A stretch of DNA of 64,000 bases from Lacticaseibacillus casei DSM 20011 = JCM 1134 = ATCC 393. GTDB taxonomy: Bacteria > Bacillota > Bacilli > Lactobacillales > Lactobacillaceae. The stretch is from assembly GCF_000829055.1 (NCBI RefSeq), contig NZ_AP012544.1, positions 372,001-436,000 on the forward strand. Direction: 5' to 3'. Positions 1 through 5,789 of the stretch are shown one piece after another. The notes beneath the pieces were generated by a model, which was not told the origin of the DNA, ran no database searches, and was given only the letters and a program-made list of their open reading frames with translations. Position 1 is the first letter of the stretch. The number at the start of each line of letters is the position of its first letter. The position numbers and the translations under genes are program-made.

Positions 1-83
1 CAAAAATGATGGTCGGTGATCTGGTTGAGATGGTTGACGGCAAGCAACGTCAATACTATCTGAAGGACGTGAAGCCAGCGTGA
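1..83 (+). CDS. C-terminal end of an unidentified phage protein (partial)
   Basis: An open frame enters from the left edge and stops with TGA at 81-83, giving about 26 residues ending in KDVKPA. The stop overlaps the GTG start of the next gene (GTGA), the same coupled arrangement used by most genes downstream, so this is the upstream member of the prophage early operon. Too little is present to name it; a replication or helicase-loader protein is common just before rusA in related phages, but that is inference from gene order only. Confidence 0.5.
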   Translation, partial: KMMVGDLVEMVDGKQRQYYLKDVKPA

Positions 84-481
84 TAAGGCTAACGATACCT
101 GGTAACCCAGTCCCACAAGGACGGCCGAGGTTCACGCGAATGGGTCATGCTTACGACCCGACGAAATCAAGAAACTACAAGCAGCACGTTAAGAGCGTGG
201 CGTCAGAGCTAAATATTGAGCCTCTAAGTGGCCCAATAAGGGTGGCAATGGAAATATACCGTCCGCTCCAAAAGTCTGGCAGTAAGGCCTTAATAAGGCG
301 AAAAAAAGAAGGCAAAGTTAGGCCAACAGTTAAGCCGGATGTAGACAACTACTACAAGTCTGTATCGGATGCGCTTACCGGCATTTTGTGGGAAGACGAC
401 AACCAAATAGTCGAAATCCATGTTGGCAAATGGTACAGCGACCATCCGCGTATTGAGATTGAAGTAGAAGAGATCGATTAA
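80..481 (+). CDS. rusA: RusA-family Holliday junction resolvase
   Basis: 133 residues from a GTG start overlapping the previous stop. RusA enzymes are dimeric endonucleases that cut four-way DNA junctions during phage replication and recombination. The N-terminus (IPGNPVPQGRPRF) and the Asp-rich active-site stretch near residues 85-108 (KPDVDNYYKSVSDALTG followed by WEDDNQIV) are the family signature; the acidic residues there coordinate the metal ion. Length matches the family (about 120-140). It sits in the replication/recombination end of the early operon, 12 bp before a gene with a good ribosome binding site. Confidence 0.93.
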   Translation: MIRLTIPGNPVPQGRPRFTRMGHAYDPTKSRNYKQHVKSVASELNIEPLSGPIRVAMEIYRPLQKSGSKALIRRKKEGKVRPTVKPDVDNYYKSVSDALTGILWEDDNQIVEIHVGKWYSDHPRIEIEVEEID

Positions 482-493
482 GGAGAAAAAATC

Positions 494-958
494 ATGAATA
501 AAAAATTGACATTTACAGTAACTGTTTTAGCAGGACTTATGTTTGGAGCCGGTGCAACCGCCATTGCCGACAATGTTTGGCAAGGTCACCAGAACATCGT
601 TGAGACCAAAAATAATATCGACAAGCTGACAGCGAAGATCAACGATTCACAATCTAGCTTGTCCGATTTGCAACATCAGTTGTCTGACGCGCAGGCACAG
701 TATGCGGCCTTAAAACGGCAATACGACAACGGCATGGCAAGCAAGGACGCCCAGATTCAGCAAAAGATCGTTGAAGGCCAGCAAGCAGTCGCCCAGAAAC
801 AGGCCGAGGTCGATGCAAAGCAGCAGACCATCAATGACCTTACATCTAAGTTAGAAGCCGCCAAGCAGGCAAACAATGGATTATCACAGGCAATCAAAGA
901 CGCACAGAGCATTAAGGACTATTCAGATCAGGCTGTGAAGTCAGTCAGTTCGAAATGA
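494..958 (+). CDS. Phage protein with N-terminal membrane segment and long coiled coil
   Basis: 154 residues. The first 25 residues are a Lys-rich start followed by a hydrophobic stretch (VTVLAGLMFGAGATAIA) that reads as a signal peptide or signal anchor. Residues about 35-130 are a near-continuous Gln/Ala/Lys-rich heptad pattern, so a rod-like coiled coil exposed outside the membrane is likely. AGGAG at 481-485 gives a ribosome site. No enzymatic motif is visible. A role in superinfection exclusion or envelope modification is possible but unsupported. Placement inside the early operon rather than the lysis module argues against a holin or spanin role. Confidence 0.75.
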   Translation: MNKKLTFTVTVLAGLMFGAGATAIADNVWQGHQNIVETKNNIDKLTAKINDSQSSLSDLQHQLSDAQAQYAALKRQYDNGMASKDAQIQQKIVEGQQAVAQKQAEVDAKQQTINDLTSKLEAAKQANNGLSQAIKDAQSIKDYSDQAVKSVSSK

Positions 959-997
959 GTCATAGAGGCTGCTATTTGGCTGTGAGGAGGACGACTG

Positions 998-1249
998 ATG
1001 AGACCTGAAGTAGAAACTTACGGGAATCATGAACCAAGCAAATTCATACCGGTGTATGTTAAAACGCCCGGAGAAATGTTCGCCAAGCACGGCAAATATG
1101 ATTTTGGAATCATAATCAGATACATTGGCGCAATAAACGGTTTCAACGAGCCGCTTTATGAGGTTTGGATAGCAGATTCTAATACTATCAGGCAGGCATT
1201 CAACAGTGACATAAGGCGCTATCCGGTAAGAAAGAAGAGAAAACGATGA
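998..1249 (+). CDS. Small phage protein of unknown function
   Basis: 83 residues, preceded by GAGGAGG at a proper distance and overlapping the next ATG by the ATGA pattern. The C-terminus is very basic (RRYPVRKKRKR), which would suit nucleic-acid contact. No family recognised. The coupled translation with the methyltransferase downstream is the main support for it being real. Confidence 0.65.
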   Translation: MRPEVETYGNHEPSKFIPVYVKTPGEMFAKHGKYDFGIIIRYIGAINGFNEPLYEVWIADSNTIRQAFNSDIRRYPVRKKRKR

Positions 1250-1851
1250 GCAATGATTGGACGGGAAACAAATATTCAACGCAAGCAACCATTGGTTCAA
1301 GAAACCACGCTGTTGAGGAACGGCAGCATGAAGATTTTTATGCAACTGATCCACTCGCAGCAGAGGAACTTGTAAAGCTGGAAAAGCTCAACAACGTTTG
1401 GGAGTGTGCTTGTGGTACGGGTGAGCTTTCAAAAGTATTTGAAAAATATGGTCTGCTTGGCAAAAGCACAGACTTAATTGACCGAGGATACGGTAAGCAA
1501 CTTGATTTTCTTAAATATGGCGGTAGTTGGAACGGAGATATTGTCACCAATCCGCCTTACAAGTTTGCCGATGAGTTTATAAGAAAAGCGATTCTGGTTT
1601 CCTCAACTACTTCAAAGATTGTCATGTTTCTTCCTATTCGCTATTTGGAGGGTGCTAAGCGTCAAAACCTTTTTTCAAAATTTCCTCCAACGAAAATATA
1701 CGTTTCCGTAAAAAGAATTAAATGCGCTAAAAACGGGGACTTCGATAATACAGGTAGTAGTGCTGTCTGCTACTGCTGGTACGTGTGGGATAAGGCAGAT
1801 ACGAGCGGCATAACAAAACTTGAATGGTTTAACAAAGGAGACAAGCAATGA
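1246..1851 (+). CDS. Phage N6-adenine DNA methyltransferase
   Basis: 201 residues. Motif I for S-adenosylmethionine binding appears as WECACGTGELS near residue 48 and the catalytic motif IV as DIVTNPPYK near residue 98, the NPPY form typical of adenine-N6 methyltransferases. An N-terminal DFYATDP element is typical of phage Dam-like enzymes. It is short and has no visible target-recognition domain beyond its C-terminal third. No restriction enzyme lies beside it, so it is an orphan methylase that could protect phage DNA from host restriction or mark replication forks. The start overlaps the previous stop and its own stop overlaps the next ATG. Confidence 0.85.
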   Translation: MSNDWTGNKYSTQATIGSRNHAVEERQHEDFYATDPLAAEELVKLEKLNNVWECACGTGELSKVFEKYGLLGKSTDLIDRGYGKQLDFLKYGGSWNGDIVTNPPYKFADEFIRKAILVSSTTSKIVMFLPIRYLEGAKRQNLFSKFPPTKIYVSVKRIKCAKNGDFDNTGSSAVCYCWYVWDKADTSGITKLEWFNKGDKQ

Positions 1852-1973
1852 AAACAGGAGACGACACGTTCGATGACATCTACATCAGCAAAAAGACTGG
1901 CAAGGTCGTAGGCGTCATCTACGAAGGCGTGGACTACAAAATAGTGCCAATCAAACAGGAGGACGAAAAATGA
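1848..1973 (+). CDS. 41-residue phage protein of unknown function
   Basis: ATG at 1848 overlaps the methyltransferase TGA, and the ORF ends in a TGA overlapping the next ATG at 1970. The product is acidic and small (starts MKTGDDTFDDIYI, ends IKQEDEK). An AGGAG lies 7 bases upstream of the start. The double ATGA coupling with both neighbours is strong evidence that this short frame is translated. No family recognised. Confidence 0.65.
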   Translation: MKTGDDTFDDIYISKKTGKVVGVIYEGVDYKIVPIKQEDEK

Positions 1974-2254
1974 CAACGCCAAGGAGTGAGCAAGAAACAA
2001 TTCTTAGCTATGATCGGGAGCTTGATCAGTGGCACTACTATTCAGACATTCCAAAGCACAATCGTAAATGGCGTGATTTGGTATCTGAAACGCACACGGA
2101 GACAAGCGAAAACGGAGACATTACAGTTCTGGAAGGAACTATCAACGGAAGCGTATCGATCCGAAAGCACACAGTTATGTCGGAGGAAACAAGAGCAAAA
2201 GCGGCCGCTCGACTAAAGGCATATCGCGACAAGAAAGTAGAGGACGAAAAATGA
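1970..2254 (+). CDS. Phage protein of unknown function
   Basis: 94 residues, charged throughout, with an internal THTETSENGDITVLEGTING stretch and a basic helical C-terminus (SEETRAKAAARLKAYRDKK). Preceded by AGGAGG inside the previous gene and coupled to both neighbours by ATGA. A competing 76-residue frame in the same interval (1986-2216) lacks this coupling and was not chosen. No domain recognised. Confidence 0.65.
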   Translation: MTTPRSEQETILSYDRELDQWHYYSDIPKHNRKWRDLVSETHTETSENGDITVLEGTINGSVSIRKHTVMSEETRAKAAARLKAYRDKKVEDEK

Positions 2255-2820
2255 GCGAAGAAAAACTGTACGCGGTGAAAGATGATGAAGGGAAATACTT
2301 GCTAATGGTAATGGATAGTGGTTCCTGTTGGGAAGAAGATGCAGGAACCGCTACCAAAAGCAGAAATCTAGCGCTTGCGTGGGCTAAAAATAATGGCGGT
2401 CGCGTTTTCACACTCGTTGAGGAGCCAGTGAAAGTGGTCGTCAGCCCAGAAGAAGCAAAATTAGTGAAGAACTGCCTGTGGACTAATTTACAAGATGCAT
2501 TTTTGAACAATATTAACTTATTGTTTCGGGGTAGAAGACCCGAGGATATTACTCGTCTCAAAAGTGCACTAACAAACGGCTACACCGTGGCAAAGGATAA
2601 GAAGTACAACGTCAAGGTGCCACATGCGGAAGGCTGGCATTTTCAGAAGTATTCTAGTGCGTCCAAGCTAGGGGTTCGCAATAACTGGAGACCATTTCCC
2701 GCAAAAGACATTGATTCCAATATGAGCAAAGACCTATTTATTTTCACTGAATCAGAGATCGAGCATTACGGTTTGCAAGACTGCGAAAAAGAAGAGGTGA
2801 CTGACGATGGCATTCGTTGA
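2251..2820 (+). CDS. Phage protein of unknown function, DUF1642-like tail
   Basis: 189 residues, coupled by ATGA to the gene before. The C-terminal third (VPHAEGWHFQKYS, then FTESEIEHYGLQDCEKEEV) resembles the ends of small phage proteins that carry a DUF1642-type C-terminus, but the family match is only by eye. The N-terminal half (YAVKDDEGKYLLMVMDSGS and LALAWAKNNGG) looks like a separate small beta-rich module. The gene overlaps the following one by 14 bp. Confidence 0.6.
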   Translation: MSEEKLYAVKDDEGKYLLMVMDSGSCWEEDAGTATKSRNLALAWAKNNGGRVFTLVEEPVKVVVSPEEAKLVKNCLWTNLQDAFLNNINLLFRGRRPEDITRLKSALTNGYTVAKDKKYNVKVPHAEGWHFQKYSSASKLGVRNNWRPFPAKDIDSNMSKDLFIFTESEIEHYGLQDCEKEEVTDDGIR

Positions 2821-3010
2821 GCTTGAAAACGGCAATTGGATAAACACCGATTTCATCGAGAGTATATTCAAGGTAAACCCCAGTGGCACCGCATGGAGAG
2901 CTGTTCTGAATCACGGAGAAGCCGCTGAAATCACTGACGCCGATCGCATTCGCATTCTTAAAGCTGCGGGGTTCGTGAGGATCAAAAAGGAGAACAGCAA
3001 TGCTGATTAA
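2807..3010 (+). CDS. Small phage protein, first of a tandem related pair
   Basis: 67 residues from ATG 2807 with GAGGTG upstream. The N-terminal pattern (ENGNWINTDFIESI) parallels the next protein (NKGSYFLNTDTVEAL), and both are exactly 67 residues, so the two are probably diverged duplicates. The x-G-x-x-x-hydrophobic-N-T/A-D-x-hydrophobic-E pattern recalls small FlbD-like beta proteins, which is a structural guess only. Confidence 0.6.
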   Translation: MAFVELENGNWINTDFIESIFKVNPSGTAWRAVLNHGEAAEITDADRIRILKAAGFVRIKKENSNAD

Positions 3011-3203
3011 GATTAATAAAGGTTCATACTTTCTAAACACTGATACCGTTGAAGCACTAGGACACTATTCTGGCGTCAGACATGGTGAGAAAGCCTATTT
3101 TGCGGACGTAATTTCTGGGAACCGTTGGGACATGACTAAAAAAGACCACGACAGAATCGTTGCCGCCATGAGCAAAAGCGAGTTGACTGACGATGAGCAA
3201 TGA
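3000..3203 (+). CDS. Small phage protein, second of a tandem related pair
   Basis: 67 residues from ATG 3000, overlapping the previous stop by 11 bp with an AAGGAG site inside the previous gene. Shares the GSYFLNTDTVEAL pattern with its neighbour but diverges strongly after residue 25. Ends overlapping the next ATG. Function unknown. Confidence 0.6.
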   Translation: MLIKINKGSYFLNTDTVEALGHYSGVRHGEKAYFADVISGNRWDMTKKDHDRIVAAMSKSELTDDEQ

Positions 3204-3561
3204 AACGAAGTGGGACGTGTTCAAGGTGGCACTAGACGACTGGAAACAAAATTTTATTAGTAGTTTGCCTAGGGACGGGTCATTTGAAGATTGGTCGGAA
3301 AGCCTGTCTGATTATAGTGCTCGTTACGCCGCCGCCTTGCCAGATGATCTGCCGGTGATTCCAAAAGCTGTGGGAGATGTGCTTGCAAAACTCAATCACA
3401 AAAAATTCTCCCTATCCGGAGCAAAGAGCTACGCCGAGGTGGTTTCCTTATCCTCGTGGATGACGTTTGAACATGAGGAAGACTTTGCCCGTGCATGGCT
3501 GCTAGGTGTCTGGCGCGTTGAGGAAACAGGGGAAATCGTGAAATTGGAGGAAGAAAAATGA
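3193..3561 (+). CDS. DUF1642-type phage protein
   Basis: 122 residues. The C-terminal segment from about residue 100 (DFARAWLLGVWRVEETGEI) matches the hallmark of DUF1642 proteins common in early operons of Lactobacillus and Streptococcus phages, and the middle (PVIPKAVGDVLAKL) fits the same family. Function of the family is unknown. Overlaps the preceding gene by 11 bp and the next by the ATGA pattern. Confidence 0.75.
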   Translation: MSNETKWDVFKVALDDWKQNFISSLPRDGSFEDWSESLSDYSARYAAALPDDLPVIPKAVGDVLAKLNHKKFSLSGAKSYAEVVSLSSWMTFEHEEDFARAWLLGVWRVEETGEIVKLEEEK

Positions 3562-3827
3562 ACATACATGAGCAGTTCAAAGGCGGTTTCACACGTGGAT
3601 CAGGAATTCGTACTGAGGAAATTTTACATGATGATCGTGTCATGGATGAGCATAAGCTACACTTCTTGATGTATGATGCGAATTTGTATCCTTGCCCGAA
3701 TCTAAGTACTTGGAAACCAAAAGCTAGGCAATCGGTAATCGATTTTGTTAAAGAGCGAGTTTCCAAAGTTAATGCTGATGTTTGGGTCGATGATGTGCAA
3801 GTCAAGACATATGAGGTGGAGAAATGA
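3558..3827 (+). CDS. Phage protein of unknown function
   Basis: 89 residues beginning MNIHEQFKGGFTRGSG, with GGAGGAAG before the ATG. It overlaps both neighbours by ATGA. Contains a mid-protein Trp and Cys pair (YPCPNLSTWKPKA) but no recognisable domain. Confidence 0.65.
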   Translation: MNIHEQFKGGFTRGSGIRTEEILHDDRVMDEHKLHFLMYDANLYPCPNLSTWKPKARQSVIDFVKERVSKVNADVWVDDVQVKTYEVEK

Positions 3828-4147
3828 AGAAATACGATGCCGAAAAAGACGTTTCAACTGTTCAGAGCGCACTTAGGAAATATATTCTTGCTGACTTCAT
3901 GGATGGCGATGGCGATAGCGATTTAGAAGACTTGATTGATTCACTTGAAAATAAGCCAAAGTATCTAGTTGAGGGCAAGGACATAGACGCATTTGATCGT
4001 CTTTACAATTATAATCAAGCTAAATTTGTTGAGATTATTTCTTCTGAATGGCATGAGGTGGAAGCCTGCAACATTAATGCCTTATTAGACTACTGCCATG
4101 AGCAAAAATTTGAACACTACTGTGAAGATAGCGAGGATAAGAAATGA
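3824..4147 (+). CDS. Acidic phage protein of unknown function
   Basis: 107 residues, strongly acidic in the middle (MDGDGDSDLEDLIDSLE). GGTGGAG precedes the ATG. Coupled to both neighbours. The acidic run could mimic DNA, but no inhibitor family is recognised and nothing else supports that idea. Confidence 0.65.
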   Translation: MKKYDAEKDVSTVQSALRKYILADFMDGDGDSDLEDLIDSLENKPKYLVEGKDIDAFDRLYNYNQAKFVEIISSEWHEVEACNINALLDYCHEQKFEHYCEDSEDKK

Positions 4148-4326
4148 GAATCGGCATTAATCGGTTCATGTCATGGCTAAGCCTAATGTTGGCCGCGTCA
4201 GCTTCATTTTTACCTGCAAAATATATGAATTTTGGAGCTTGCAAAACGTTTGTTTGCTTGACACTAGGAGCAACATTGTTTGCGCTTTGGGACATCGCGG
4301 ATGTAATCAGGGAGGCGGAGAAATGA
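4144..4326 (+). CDS. Small membrane protein
   Basis: 60 residues with two probable membrane segments (residues about 9-26 and 34-50, e.g. FVCLTLGATLFALWDIA). ATGA overlap on both sides. Function unknown; small two-segment membrane proteins are frequent in this part of lactobacillus prophages. Confidence 0.6.
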   Translation: MRIGINRFMSWLSLMLAASASFLPAKYMNFGACKTFVCLTLGATLFALWDIADVIREAEK

Positions 4327-4742
4327 AACGAGAGATTAAGTTCAGAGCGTGGGATAAGGTATACGAGTGTTACTTGTATGACGTGCAGGGAGCATATGAC
4401 ACGCTTAGCGGCTGTGTTAAGTATGAAAATGGTGAGAATGCTGTTTATGACGAAGAGTGCTTTGCCGGATTCTTAGATAATGATCAGTATGTTGTCGAAC
4501 AGTTTACCGGCCTTACAGACGCGAACGGGCGGAAAATCTACGAAGGCGATATCGTGCGCACCGGTGAGGACAATATTGGCGATCCTGATCAGATGATTGG
4601 ACAAGTGATCATGCGGGAAGGATCTTGGCTAATCGAAAATGAGAAAATGCAAGAGGCAATTGAACTTTTTAGCGAGATTACAAGTCGTGAGGTCATCGGC
4701 AATATTTTTGAGGACAAACAGCTACTGGAGGGAAAACAATGA
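4323..4742 (+). CDS. YopX-family phage protein
   Basis: 139 residues from ATG 4323, which overlaps the preceding TGA and is preceded by GGAGGCGGAG; a longer frame to the left is only upstream read-through. The start REIKFRAWDK, the central QFTGLTDANGRKIYEGDIV and a final ITSREVIGNIFED are the three characteristic blocks of the YopX family (DUF1642 neighbours in many Firmicute phages). The family's biochemical role is not established. Confidence 0.9.
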   Translation: MKREIKFRAWDKVYECYLYDVQGAYDTLSGCVKYENGENAVYDEECFAGFLDNDQYVVEQFTGLTDANGRKIYEGDIVRTGEDNIGDPDQMIGQVIMREGSWLIENEKMQEAIELFSEITSREVIGNIFEDKQLLEGKQ

Positions 4743-4810
4743 TTGCCGTCATGTTGCTAATCGCAGGTGGTGCAATGTGGATGTGGGCTAACTGGAAAAG
4801 AATCAAATGA
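4739..4810 (+). CDS. 23-residue hydrophobic peptide
   Basis: ATG 4739 overlaps the YopX stop, with GGAGGG just upstream, and the frame closes with a TGA that overlaps another ATG at 4807. The peptide (MIAVMLLIAGGAMWMWAN then a short basic tail) is one membrane segment. Translation is plausible from the coupling, but a frame this short could be chance. Confidence 0.45.
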   Translation: MIAVMLLIAGGAMWMWANWKRIK

Positions 4811-5013
4811 TTGCAAATAAAAAAGCGCGTATGATGAAGGACGCGCCGGAGGCCATAATGCATATGATTGATAGCAAATGGAATCATTTAAAAGGAGTTG
4901 GCCTCCTCGAGCATTATAACAAAAGCGCACCATCGCGGCACGCTTATCCTCAAACCCAGCAAAATTATACCATAAGGAGTGGACGCAGTGGTGCGAGTAA
5001 CGAGATATTTTAG
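4807..5013 (+). CDS. Doubtful 68-residue ORF over a structured region
   Basis: The ATG at 4807 overlaps the previous TGA, as for real genes in this operon, which is the only support. Against it: no clear ribosome site, overlap of 26 bp with the ArpU gene, and the DNA beneath it carries an intrinsic terminator and promoter elements reading on the other strand. The product (starts MIANKKARMMKDAPEA) has no recognised domain. It could be a real coupled gene, or the region could be mainly an RNA locus. Confidence 0.3.
   Translation: MIANKKARMMKDAPEAIMHMIDSKWNHLKGVGLLEHYNKSAPSRHAYPQTQQNYTIRSGRSGASNEIF
4819..4918 (-). ncRNA. Candidate minus-strand small RNA with own terminator
   Basis: Read on the minus strand, an extended -10 (TG-T-TATAAT, plus-strand ATTATA at 4913-4918) is followed about 60 nt later by a GC-rich hairpin (arms 4841-4846 and 4825-4830, GCGCGT/ACGCGC, 10-nt loop) and a run of six T at 4824-4819. 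The predicted transcript is about 85-90 nt. Its body folds through GGAGGCC/GGCCTCC arms and an inner TGATT/AATCA hairpin. No convincing -35 is present. The orientation is opposite to the phage early operon, so it would be antisense to the short ORFs there. Expression is not shown by sequence alone. Confidence 0.4.
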
Positions 5014-5431
5014 CCCAATTGATCATGACAAAACAATTGAAAACGCCAAAGAGGTCTTGGGGAACTACTGGCATCATAAGCGGCTCGCTCAACGCACCAA
5101 AATAGCGCTCAGAAGTCCCGTGATGGACGGCATGCCCAAGTCACCTAGCTATGGAAATAAAGCCGAGGAAAAGGTAATATCGCACGCTGACGAGCTGTAC
5201 TATATAACGTGCTGTGAAGCGGCTATCGAATCTCTAGAAAATGAAGATTACCGAATCATTTTAGCTGAGAGCTATCTGACTCCAAAAACGGCGCGTAAAT
5301 CCAGCCTTCAGTTAGCCGCTCACTTACATGTTGACCGAACGACCCTTTGGCGACAAACACAAGAAGCTCTCTATGCTTTTGCTGAAATATGTCCGCTAGT
5401 GAAACTAGTTGCAACATCCGTGCAACAATGA
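4988..5431 (+). CDS. ArpU-family phage late transcriptional regulator
   Basis: 147 residues. The start is taken as GTG 4988, which lies 8 bases after AAGGAG (4974-4979); an upstream GTG at 4979 lies inside that ribosome site. The protein has the ArpU-family layout: charged N-terminal half, then residues about 80-135 (IILAESYLTPKTARKSS, LAAHLHVDRTTLWRQTQEAL) forming a sigma-like helix-turn-helix. ArpU-type proteins sit between the early operon and the packaging genes and switch on late transcription. Its own last codons carry three TGCAAC repeats described separately. Confidence in family is high, in the exact start moderate. Confidence 0.88.
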   Translation: MVRVTRYFSPIDHDKTIENAKEVLGNYWHHKRLAQRTKIALRSPVMDGMPKSPSYGNKAEEKVISHADELYYITCCEAAIESLENEDYRIILAESYLTPKTARKSSLQLAAHLHVDRTTLWRQTQEALYAFAEICPLVKLVATSVQQ

Positions 5432-5464
5432 TGCAACAAAAAACACGCTTTTCCGTCATATGAT
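5410..5464 (+). promoter_or_regulatory. Putative late-gene activator site and promoter
   Basis: TGCAAC occurs at 5410-5415, 5421-5426 and 5432-5437, a constant 11-bp period that puts the repeats on one face of the helix. A -10-like TATGAT follows at 5459-5464, 21 bp after the last repeat, and there is no good -35. This is the layout expected of an activator-dependent promoter, and the gene it overlaps is the ArpU regulator. Binding by ArpU is inference. Confidence 0.5.
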
Positions 5465-5533
5465 GGTATTGTGCCAAAGGTGAGAATCCTGAGGCACCGC
5501 GTTTTTCCTCCGAGCCATGGTGATGATAAAGCT

Positions 5534-5597
5534 GTGGCAAGGCGTGGCAAATGGACTGGCTGTGATAGTCAGGCGGGTTCGATTCCCGCATGCCACA
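5534..5597 (+). tRNA. tRNA-like element 1, shortened D-arm
   Basis: A 64-nt stretch with acceptor-like arms GTGGCAA/ATGCCAC (6 of 7 pairs) plus discriminator A, and a perfect T-arm (GCGGG TTCGATT CCCGC). A 17-nt anticodon-like arm (GACTG, 7-nt loop, TAGTC) fits, with possible anticodon TGT, but position 33 is C rather than T and only about 11 nt remain for the D-arm. CCA is not encoded. It may be a degenerate tRNA, a tRNA-like regulatory element or a decoy. tRNAscan-SE and Infernal would decide. Confidence 0.4.
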
Positions 5598-5660
5598 TTG
5601 TCCAGTTTAGCGACCGGACACAGCTTGCGATGACCCCATCTGACACTGGGAGAGCGAGCA

Positions 5661-5730
5661 GCAACCGTAGCTCAGCAGCGTAGAGCGTGGCGCTTAGCCA
5701 AGGTCGCGGGTGCAAGTCCCGCCGGTTGCA
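5661..5730 (+). tRNA. tRNA-like element 2, shortened anticodon arm
   Basis: Perfect 7-bp acceptor stem (GCAACCG/CGGTTGC) and discriminator A, canonical D-arm TAGCTCAG...GTAGAGC, and T-arm GCGGG TGCAAGT CCCGC. Between D- and T-arms there are only 19 nt, about 4 fewer than in a standard tRNA, so the anticodon stem is 3-4 bp (TGG/CCA around CGCTTAG, possible anticodon CTT). CCA is not encoded. A hairpin terminator follows. Either a functional atypical tRNA or a decayed one. Confidence 0.5.
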
Positions 5731-5732
5731 TT

Positions 5733-5767
5733 GAAGCACTTCACTTTTCGTGAGGTGCTATTTTTAT
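5733..5767 (+). terminator. Terminator after the tRNA-like elements
   Basis: Hairpin AGCACTTCAC-TTTTC-GTGAGGTGCT followed by ATTTTTAT, with one G-T pair in the stem. It ends the short transcript that carries the two tRNA-like elements, before the metallophosphoesterase gene. Confidence 0.75.
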
Positions 5768-5789
5768 ACATAATTTCGGAGGCGAGTAG

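Noticed and set aside
941..1354. 137-residue minus-strand ORF opposite the phage small genes
   Set aside because: It runs antisense to the coupled genes 998-1249 and 1246-1851, has no ribosome site and no domain, so it is a shadow frame.
5661..5730. Prophage attachment site at a tRNA gene
   Set aside because: The tRNA-like elements lie in the middle of the prophage between early and late genes, not at a boundary.
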